Of a stretch of 64,000 bases of DNA, positions 56,483 through 64,000 are shown one piece after another. Within the stretch, counting starts at the first letter, position 1, and every line of letters begins with the position of its first letter. The translations under genes were made by a program, and so were the position numbers. The notes under the pieces are model-generated. The model ran no database searches, was not told the origin of the DNA, and was given only the letters and a program-made list of their open reading frames with translations. The stretch lies in contig JAVGVS010000236.1 in NCBI GenBank assembly GCA_032718565.1, positions 558,001 through 622,000 on the forward strand. The letters are read 5' to 3'. The DNA comes from Distichodus sexfasciatus (taxonomy: Eukaryota > Chordata > Actinopteri > Characiformes > Distichodontidae).

Positions 56483-57390
56483 TAGGATAGCGTAGATTAG
56501 ATGTAGATCGTTGATGGTGTAGGATCAGGGAAATTTTGTAGTGTGGTTTAATGAAGTAGATCTGATAAATAGTGTAGTTTTGAGTGATTTATTTGGATAA
56601 AGTACAACGGACACATAGTGTAGATCAAGGAATATGTATACGCTAGGGTGAATTGCATAGATTAGATACATATAGTTTAGATGGATTAGGTAGCAGATCA
56701 GGGCAAATAATATAGACTGGCTAGATAGTGTAGATCAGCCAATAGTGTAGATGGGCTGGCGAGGTAGATCGGACAAATAGTGTAGATGGACTGATGGTGT
56801 AGATCAGACAAATAATGTAGATGGGCTGGGTAATGTAGATCAGACAAATAGTGTAGATGGGTTGGATAGTGTAGATCATACAAATAGTGTAGATGGGTTG
56901 GATAGTGGTAGATCATACAAATAGTGTAGATGGGTTGGATAGTGTAGATCAGACAAATAGTGTAGATGGGCTGGGTAGTGTAGATCAGACAAATTGTGTA
57001 GATGGGCTGGATAGTGTAGATCAGACAAATAGTGTAGACAGACTTTGTCATAGATCAGACAAATCGTGTAGATCAGACAAATAGTATAGATGGCTTGGAT
57101 AGTGTAGATCCGACAAATAGTGTAGACCGGTTGTATGTCGTAGATTAGGCAAATAGTGTAGATGGGCAGGATAGTGTAGATCAGACAAATAGTGTAGACC
57201 AGCTTTATGTCATAGATCAGACAAATAGTTTAGACTGGCTGGATTAGACAAATAGTGTAGATTAGACAAATAGTATAGATGGGTTGGGTAGTGTAGATCA
57301 GACAAATAGTGTAGACTGCCTGGATGGTGTAGATCGGACAAATAGTGTAGATGGGCTGGATGGCGTAGATCAGATTAATACTATATACTG
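56483..57390. repeat. 36-bp minisatellite, block B
   Basis: The same 36-bp unit, most regular at about 56800-57040 (TAGTGTAGATGGGTTGGATA, TAGTGTAGATCAGACAAATA). The part at 57036-57320 repeats the exact order of variant units seen in block A at 55549-55802, including CATAGATCAGACAAATCGTG and TTGTATGTCGTAGATTAG-like variants. This indicates a higher-order duplication. Confidence 0.92.
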
Positions 57391-58080
57391 GTGTTGCTTC
57401 TTAGTTTGTGAAAACTGGACAGCGAAAGTAAAAAAAAAGGGGGACATGCCCACAGTTCGTGCTGAGAGAGACAGAAAGCAGAGTGCTGCCGACCCTCTTT
57501 TGCACGGCAACACAATTCATAAAAAATCTAAAAGTAGAGGCACTAACAGAATGGACAATTGTATCATTTTAAGCAAAGGGTACTGCGGTACTTTTTTGAG
57601 TATCAGTATACTGCGCAACACTGGTGTAATATTTCTTCAAATCCAGTGATGTGTGAGCTCTTAACTATCTCCAGCCTCCTCCCACCTTTCTTCTTCCTCT
57701 CCGTGGATGAAAGCCCCCCGTGTCGGTTCTCGGCACAGTTCATTATCTGGTAGCTGTTCATTTTCTTATATTTACTGATTATATGAGTGTCAGACTAGAT
57801 TAATGTTTGAAACATTCATTTATGTTGTGTTGTCACCCCCTTGGGCATATAGAATAAATAGTGCTTTGCGTGTGTAAGATTTGGGGAATTTTATTGTAAA
57901 AGTAATTATTACGATAGAACAGGAATGAAAGAAAGGACGGTTGCGTAAGACAGAGCGGTTGGATAAGGCAGGGCTGATTAAAGTTGGTTGGTTGTCGAGG
58001 GATTAGACAGGGAGCGGTGTGGATTATATAGGGTGGTAAAGTACAGCATAGAGAGGTCAAATAGTCGAGTCGTGTTAGAT
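57391..58080. other. Non-repetitive insert, with possible MITE remnant
   Basis: The segment 57390-57640 begins near CTGGTGTTGC and ends near TGCGCAACACTGGTG. These facing GTGTTGC/GCAACAC strings suggest a decayed hAT MITE, low confidence. The remainder to 58080 is unique. Confidence 0.3.
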
Positions 58081-58815
58081 AGTGCTAATAAGGAGAGTAT
58101 TGGAAAGTGCTGTCAAGATCAGACAAATAATATTAGACTGGCTATATTTGTAGAACAGATATGGTAGATTGGTTGAATGGCGTAAATCAGATAAATCGTG
58201 CAGTTTGGTTGGAGAGCACAGATCAGATAAGCAGTTAAGATTGGTTGGATAGCACAGTTCAGATAATGTAGACTGGTTGGATAGTGTAGGTCATATAGTG
58301 TGCGTAGATTAATTGGTAATGGAGATCAGATAAATGGTGTAGACTGATTTAACAGTGTAGATCAGATAAATGACTGGATGGTGCAGATCAAACAAATAAT
58401 GTAGGCCTATTTTGAGAGCGTAGGTCAGACAGTATAGACTAGTTGGATAGCATAGGTTAGACTAATAATGTAGAATGGTTGGATAACTTAAATCAGATAA
58501 ATAGGTGTTGCCTGGTTGCATTAGTGTAGATCAGGTGTTGACTGGTTGATTAGCAGAGATTAGACAAAAACCACAGACTGGTTGGATAGTGTAGATCAGG
58601 AAAATTGGCTGGTTAAAGGCATAGATCAGATAAACAGTATAGTCTTGAGCGATTCCAGTAGATCTGAAAAATAATGTAGATCAAGAAAATTATATAGACT
58701 GGTTTGATGGCGTAGATTAGATAAATAGTGTAGTTTAGATGGATTAGGTTAGATAACGAAGATCAGGCAAATAGTATAGACAGGTTGGATAGTGCAGATC
58801 AGATTAATTGTATAT
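58081..58815. repeat. 36-bp minisatellite, block C (diverged)
   Basis: Degenerate units such as TGGTTGGATAGTGTAGATCA and GATCAGATAAATxGTGTAG, with many indels. It is older or less homogenised than blocks A and B. Confidence 0.8.
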
Positions 58816-58834
58816 AGTACATACCACCTCTACT

Positions 58835-59220
58835 TAAAAGAAGGGGAAGACATGCATCAAGGCTCTTTGCTGTGCTGGCTCCTCAGGGGTGGAACGAACT
58901 TCCTCTTACCATAAGAACTGCTGTCTTTAAACGTTGTCTGAAGACACACCTCTTCGAGGAGTATCTGCGGGACTAATTTCCCCCTCGTATGTACTATTTA
59001 CATTAAATAAAATCCCACTAACATGTACGTTTGTCTGTGAACCTTCCTTTTTGTCTAATACGTTTTTGTTAAAGTATATAACTTAGTCGGCGGTAACATG
59101 GTTTAGTGACAGTTGTTGATTTGAAACAGCTTTACAGATCAAAGAACACTTGTGGACTACGAAGCACTGTTGTAAGTCGCTCTGGATAAGAAGGTCTGTT
59201 AAATGCTGTAAATGTAAATG
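58835..59220 (+). mobile_element. L2-like LINE 3' end (RT C-terminus plus 3' UTR)
   Basis: A frame at 58857-58976 reads SRLFAVLAPQGWNELPLTIR and then TAVFKRCLKTHLFEEYLRD before a TAA stop. The AP-x-WN-x-LP...LKTHLF pattern is the C-terminal end of L2/CR1-type reverse transcriptase proteins of fish. The 3' UTR follows, with GTAAGTCGCTCTGGATAAGA and terminal CTGTAAATGTAAATG. The element is 5'-truncated (no catalytic RT domain) and is inserted in the minisatellite array. Confidence 0.85.
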
Positions 59221-59425
59221 ATAGTGAAGCTCAGATTAATAATGTGGTCTGCTTGAGTAAGTTATATCGCAATAGTAGACTGGCTAGATAGTTCAAATCG
59301 AAATAATAGGGTGGACTAGCGTAGATCAGATAGATCATGCAAATCACGTGGAGTGGTTGGATGACAGATAAAAGTAAAGAGTGTAGATTGGTTGGTTAAT
59401 GTTGATCAGATAAATAGATAAATAG
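59221..59425. repeat. 36-bp minisatellite, block C continued
   Basis: Degenerate units (AGATTGGTTGGTTAATGTTG, ATCAGATAAATAG) resume after the LINE. They look like the same diverged array as 58081-58815. Confidence 0.65.
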
Positions 59426-60120
59426 CGGGTTTTTGTAAGTCTTTAAAAATAATCCCATAGAGTAGTTAGGGCTGATCTGTGATCAGTCTGATAACAGAGG
59501 AGACAAACACAATTGTGAGAAGGCTTGATAATGGAGAAGATAAAAAATGGGCTGGTTCTTGGGCAGGTGCACAGCCAAGCATGTCTCATTGAATGATGAA
59601 CACGGATCTCACTGCTCACGGAGTAACGGCGAAAATACCACACCAGCACATCCCAGATGAACTATATAGTATCACATCTCTTTGCTTTTTTCACCATGTT
59701 TGAAAACATTGCAGTGCATTTTTGCCTTGGTGAGAGGGGGAAAAAGACCTTAATTTGCGTGTGGAAATCATACGCGCATAGATTCCCTGGCTGGTTGAAT
59801 TTGGAGGAACAGCCGTCTCGAGCTGACTTAAAGCCTGCCGCAGAGCAGAAAAACACGTCTAGAATGGAAAGTCTTGTTTATTCGATGATTTGCATAATAT
59901 TTATATATTTACGGGACTACTTATATGCAGGCAGAGTGTGGGAGGGCATATGCCCATATCGCAATCTTGAAGAAGAACGTACCTAACAGCAGTGAAAACA
60001 AGCCTGCCGTGCCGTAGCTTCCTACGCGGCCTGACATCGGCCAGCCTTGTTTTATGTAAACATTCAGTGACAAGCGATTTGCACAACTGTGTGCTTGTGC
60101 ATTGCATGTTTCGCCCCATC
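59426..60120. other. Unique stretch, possible conserved non-coding DNA
   Basis: Complex, repeat-free DNA. It contains an octamer-type ATTTGCAT at 59888-59895 near AT-rich TAATATTTATATATTTAC. The overlapping frames at 59657-59986 and 59662-59856 have no domain. Regulatory function is a guess from the composition. Confidence 0.3.
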
Positions 60121-60129
60121 TGGTTGCAG

Positions 60130-60165
60130 CGTTTGTGTGTGAGTGTGTGTGTGTGTGAGTGTGTG
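60130..60165. repeat. (GT)n microsatellite
   Basis: GT run with GAG interruptions. A second pure GT run is at about 60390-60418. Confidence 0.9.
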
Positions 60166-60817
60166 CGGTTTAAGGTCAGGCGTTTATCTGCTTTCGCTTG
60201 CCCCAGACGGGTACGAGTGTGTTGCCCTTGCTCAGGTGCCACAGCCTGCATGTCAGTGTGACAAGCCACATATGGCCATGCTGATGCCCACCTGCTCTCT
60301 ATCCCTGCCCCCACAAAACCCCTTCCGCTGGCATGGTCCTCCTGGTGGCAAGGTCAGACTTGCGGTCAACAGGCAGAATTTGTCAGTGTATGTTTGTGTG
60401 TGTGTGTGTGTGTGTGTATAAAATGCCTTCAGCATAAGTTCTGAAGCGGACTAACAGCAGAAGTAAACAATCTATAATCATCCAGCATCAACTCAGATGG
60501 GTTGGTCTCGTCATCAGGATGCAAATAGATCGTATTTCTAGCAAAAATCTTTATGGGCAGCTGAAATGTGGTCGTCAATTTGCTGTTGGTCTGAAGAATG
60601 GTGTAAAGATCAGCTGAAGATCTCTCTTAGTAAGTGTGGCATTTAGGCTCAAGATAGGACTAGGCTAAATGGTGTAAAATATGCTATGAAGGAGTACTCT
60701 TGGCTGAGAAAGAACAGACAGAAAAGATTCTAGTGAAAAAACAGAATACCTGTTACCAAGTCTGCATTAAATGTAGCACAGGGAGTTTTTGCATGCACTG
60801 TGTGTAGCAGGCAGTGT

Positions 60818-61077
60818 GAGTGAGTTGATTATTTGTCTTTGTGAAACACACCACAGCACGGCACACAGTGCACCACAACCCAATGTGACCTCTGCATTTG
60901 ACCCATCTGTGAAAGAGCAGCGGGCAGCTAAAATGGGCAGCGCCCGGGGAGCAGTGCTTGGGGACGGTACCTTGCTCATGAGTACCTCAGTGATACTTTT
61001 ACCGGTCCTGGGATGCAAACCGGTGAGCTTCCGATCACGGGGGCGAACGCCCTAACCGTTACACTATCAACTGCCCC
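60818..61077 (-). mobile_element. tRNA-derived SINE, family S, copy 11
   Basis: Near full length, minus orientation: GTGAGTTGATTATTTGTCTT, CAATGTGACCTCTGCATTTG, GGACGGTACCTTGCTCATGA, then CCTGGGATGCAAACCGG (degenerate B box) and GGGCGAACGCCCTAACCGTT, ending ACTATCAACTGCCCC. Confidence 0.92.
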
Positions 61078-61273
61078 ATGTGCATCCCGAATTGGGTTAT
61101 TCTGCTGCCAGGAGCACATTGTAAGTAGCTGCGTTATAAGTCTTCATCAGACACAGTGGACAACCAGAAGAGAAGAAGAGGAGGCTCCAAAAACTCATTA
61201 ATATAATCATTTATTTATAACCGATTGCTCGTAATTACATTTGCTACTACATCACATCATTGCTTTTACCGAA
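61078..61273. other. Unique stretch
   Basis: Nothing recognised between the SINE and the tandem duplication. Confidence 0.3.
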
Positions 61274-61490
61274 TCCACTAAAACCACAGAAATGCTGCGC
61301 ACTTCTCCCGAAAGTAACTCATGTCGCCATAACTATAGCACACGCTGCCTCTCATAAGACTGCTTTATCACACTGTGAGCTTTATGAACACACACTTGAA
61401 AACATCTGTTTAGTGCAAAATGCATTAAAACCACAGAAATGCTGCACACTTCTCCCAAAAGTGACTCGCGCTGCCATACCTATAAGACAC
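61274..61490. repeat. Two-copy tandem duplication, period about 147 bp
   Basis: CACTAAAACCACAGAAATGC followed by TGCGCACTTCTCCCGAAAGT occurs at about 61274. A diverged copy (ATTAAAACCACAGAAATGCT, GCACACTTCTCCCAAAAGTG) lies at about 61422. The intervening about 85 bp is not repeated within the window. Confidence 0.75.
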
Positions 61491-61599
61491 ACTCTCTAAT
61501 GCAAATGCAAATATGTTGCAGTGTCACACGGTATTAGAAAATTCATTCACAAAAAATGCCAAACAGCAAACTGTCACTGTTTATAGCCATTTACAGTGA

Positions 61600-61685
61600 T
61601 ACAGTGATCAGCCATAACATTATGACCATCTGCCTAATATTGAGAACAACAGCAGCAGTTTGAGCTACGGTAGTTTATCTGTTGT
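61600..61685. mobile_element. Short mariner/Tc1-like remnant
   Basis: CAGTGATCAGCCATAACATT followed by ATGACCATCTGCCTAATATT and CAGTTTGAGCTACGGTAG. I recall this from a widespread teleost DNA transposon of mariner/Tc1 type. Only about 80 bp remains and neither terminal repeats nor TA flanks can be verified. Confidence 0.5.
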
Positions 61686-61835
61686 CCATCAGTGTCTCAA
61701 AAGGATTCTGTTTATCAGACCTAATCAGTCCTGTCTTCTGCATGTAACTTTAAACTTTCATCAACATCATATGTTTCCTCTTGTCATACAGTGGCGGGGG
61801 GGATCTCTTGTGCAGATATGAAATATACTGTACAC

Positions 61836-62817
61836 TGGGGGTGCACGATTCAGAAAATCTCACGATTCAATTCGATTCGATTCCGATTCTTGGGCTCATG
61901 ATTCGATTCAAAATCCATTTACGATTAAATACATGTATGAATTTGTGGCCAAATTGCTGTTTTGATTTACGTTTCCCATTGGACTGTGGCAGATCAACAG
62001 AAAAATCACACTGAATCAAATGTCGTTTACTAAATGGTTTAAAGCTTTACATGAAAACAAATGTTCTCACGCGACAATTTACACTGATCCTCAGCATTAA
62101 GTACGTTTTTTATACAACTTGCGCAACACTGTTTTAGAATCAGAATGATTTGCTTTGGCTCTGTTTCGCGTGTGTGGCGCGCTCGTTCGCTCGCTCGCTC
62201 TAGATTCCGGGAGATTTGATCTCATTTGCTGGCATTAACCAATATGCGGGAGACTTGGGATGTCTGTATTAAATCTGTATTAATATGTGATCAGGAGTAG
62301 GTAATAAATGCTTCAGCAGCTGCAGTCTATTTGATTTGTAAGTTGTATATTTGTATTTTAGCCAAATATGATATTGTGTAACATGTGCCACACCATATAG
62401 CAGTTAGTTAACTTACGTTCGCAGCGTAACGTTGTGACTTCATGTTGGAGTGTTGGTGTGGGAGTGTGCATGTGTCTGTATGTGCAGTGGTGTATGTGTG
62501 TTGTGTGTCTGTGTCGGAGAGGAAGTGTTTTGTTGTACGTGTGTTGTATACGTGTGTGTCATATGTTGTTTGTGGGGTGAGAGAGAGATCGAGAGGAGAG
62601 AGGTCGTGCAGTGAGCTTGTGTGTGTTTGTTTACACGTGATTTCTCACGATCACGAGCACATGAATAAACATAATGTGGTTATTTAACTCGATTCGATTA
62701 TAGCAGTCAGTTTGGAAAGTTTTTGCTCTTGGTTTTTTACGCACCGCAATTTCGAAACTTAATGGAACAAAAAGCGTGAATTTGGCCGATCTGGCGGAAG
62801 CGATTATGTGCAGCCTA
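61836..62817. mobile_element. Probable hAT-like element (GGTGCACGATTC type)
   Basis: The left end GGGGGTGCACGATTCAG is followed by CACGATTCAATTCGATTCGA. The right end AAGCGATTATGTGCAGCCTA could be its inverted partner (CTGCACATAATCG on the other strand). An internal TTTAACTCGATTCGATTATA near 62683 is another subterminal-like string. No 8-bp duplication was found. The interior has a TCGCTCGC-type simple repeat and GT-rich DNA, no transposase. Confidence 0.45.
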
Positions 62818-63272
62818 TGAGCTATGGGGAGGGCTTCCAGAATTTCTGCATGTCCCAGCGCTACAGTATTGGGAGAGTAAAATTAATGACCTGCTTTATA
62901 TACACGCTGTCTCTCACGCGCAGGCACATACTGTACATACACACCCTCTCTCTTTCTCTCGCTGAAGAGGAGTGGAGATGAGCTGGACTCCAAACTGTAG
63001 AGAGGTCTGCGCTCGCGAACACAAACCCAAGCAAATAGGCGTGCAGTGAAAAATAAAAGGCCGTTATTACACTCGAAAATGGCAGCCGTTACGCACATCC
63101 TTCCACCAGATTACACCGCACCAAAAACGCAATGACATTGTACAAATGTGTCTCTTTATTAAGTATTCATAGCCTGTAAAATGCACCCACTCGTATACCC
63201 TCCGGGGAACGGTTGAGCGAAACGCGACACAATCCAACAGTGCTCTTCCCTGCCCCCGCTCTCCACAACACA
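62818..63272. other. Unique stretch
   Basis: No exon or repeat recognised. Confidence 0.35.
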
Positions 63273-63280
63273 CACACACG

Positions 63281-63314
<34 letters not shown>
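63273..63314. repeat. (CA)n microsatellite
   Basis: CA run of about 40 bases with two CGCA interruptions. Confidence 0.95.
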
Positions 63315-63315
<1 letters not shown>

Positions 63316-63820
63316 CGTTGTGCACCTGGACACTTAGCAGCTACTTTGTGGCTTCCGCAATGATGGATGCACTGCAGAGGTGTGGAGCTGGCACGCCAAA
63401 ACAGTGCAGGCAGCCAAACACAGCCGAGTGCCCACCTCCTACTAGGCACTGAAGCCCCCCACACTCATTACCTACTGCTGCCCAGATGGCACGCACCATC
63501 ACACTCACAAATTCACCTATGCAGGATGCAAGAAGAGATACTGAAAGTAAAAGTATGCTAGGCAGGGCAGTGCCCCAATGATGCCATCTTTTTTCATTCC
63601 CCAGCTCTCTTTAATGGGCTTTCATTTATCTCCCCTGCTCCCTTCCTTTTATCCTTCCGTCCTCTCCCTCGTTACATTTGGCGCTCGCTATTTTGCTCTC
63701 CTTTTTTTCATGGATCTCTTTATGTCTTGGAGTCATTTCTGTCCTTTTACCAGCATTTTCTTTGGCACACAGCTCATACAGATGGGTTTTAATACGGAAA
63801 GACACTGCTTTTTGATGTGG
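63315..63820. other. Unique stretch
   Basis: Pyrimidine-rich in part (63595-63720); no exon recognised. Confidence 0.35.
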
Positions 63821-63843
63821 GTGTGTGTGTGTGTGTGTGTGTT
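63821..63843. repeat. (GT)n microsatellite
   Basis: Pure GT run of about 22 bases. Confidence 0.95.
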
Positions 63844-63901
63844 TTCATGGACAGACAGACTGTTTTGAAAAAAATATCCACCCAAACAGTGTTTTTATTG
63901 G

Positions 63902-64000
63902 CATTCATTCATTCATTCATTCATTCATTCACAAGAACAATAAATGAATGCTAAATAGAAACGTTAGCATTCATTTACTCATTCATAAGCACAATGAATG
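63902..64000. repeat. (ATTC)n microsatellite with inverted echoes
   Basis: Seven to eight ATTC units at 63902-63931 are followed by inverted GAATG/CATTC strings (AATGAATGC, GCATTCATTTACTCATTC, CAATGAATG) up to the window edge. The structure may continue beyond the window. Confidence 0.85.

Noticed and set aside
56893..57084. Repeated SVDQTNSVDGLD peptide
   Set aside because: It is the 36-bp minisatellite in frame. Both strands are open in places, no start or context supports translation; kept only as a finding to test.

Overview
The window is eukaryotic and looks like intergenic or intronic DNA of a ray-finned fish. The evidence is its repeats: teleost-type tRNA-derived SINEs, a DANA/Mermaid-like SINE, an L2-like LINE 3' end, Tc1/mariner relics with minus- and plus-strand transposase debris, many short hAT elements with 8-bp target duplications, dense CA/GT and CT/GA microsatellites, and long minisatellites. 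An ostariophysan (catfish, characin or cyprinid relative) is my guess from the DANA-like SINE and the Tc1/hAT load; this is inference. I could not support any host protein-coding exon, rRNA, tRNA gene or CRISPR array. Almost all open reading frames fall in low-complexity, minisatellite or transposon DNA.

Layout. 1-2.29 kb: mostly unique with CT/pyrimidine tracts. 2.29-8.55 kb: a composite block. An hAT-like element is split by two copies of a repeat carrying a 31-bp GCTAGCAT/ATGCTAAC minisatellite, followed by a 1.05-kb tandem duplication. 8.55-11.6 kb: unique. 11.6-12.42 kb: hAT element with exact target duplication. 12.4-16.4 kb: unique DNA with a 0.5-kb polypurine block. 16.4-20.7 kb: hAT remnants, a 363-bp MITE, and a three-level nest (hAT start, TTA-flanked Harbinger-like MITE, palindromic Tc1). 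20.7-23.0 kb: microsatellites and unique DNA. 23-30.4 kb: SINEs and several hAT elements, one nested in another. 30.4-33.6 kb: the longest repeat-poor stretch, rich in homeodomain-type ATTA/TAATCC motifs. 33.6-41 kb: SINEs, second copies of the hAT and MITE families, an hAT with a degenerate BED-like transposase start, an L2 tail and a DANA-like SINE. 41-43 kb: unique, with a CpG-dense patch. 43.07-46.06 kb: a 2.8-kb polypurine minisatellite between two copies of the same flank. 46.1-48.5 kb: microsatellites and a dispersed repeat with telomere-like GGTTAA units. 48.6-52.9 kb: two Tc1 relics in opposite orientation, each broken by the same SINE family. 55.4-59.4 kb: a 36-bp minisatellite array (a dimer of 18-mers) interrupted by an L2-like 3' end. 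59.4-64 kb: unique DNA, one SINE, a possible hAT remnant and microsatellites.

There is no gene network to describe. What the window does record well is the order of events: exact target duplications and nesting date many insertions relative to one another. The most interesting items are the duplicated and higher-order satellite structures, the palindromic Tc1 with tail-to-tail transposase ends, the near-identical MITE pair, and several repeat-free stretches that could be conserved regulatory DNA. I found no convincing undescribed biological system.
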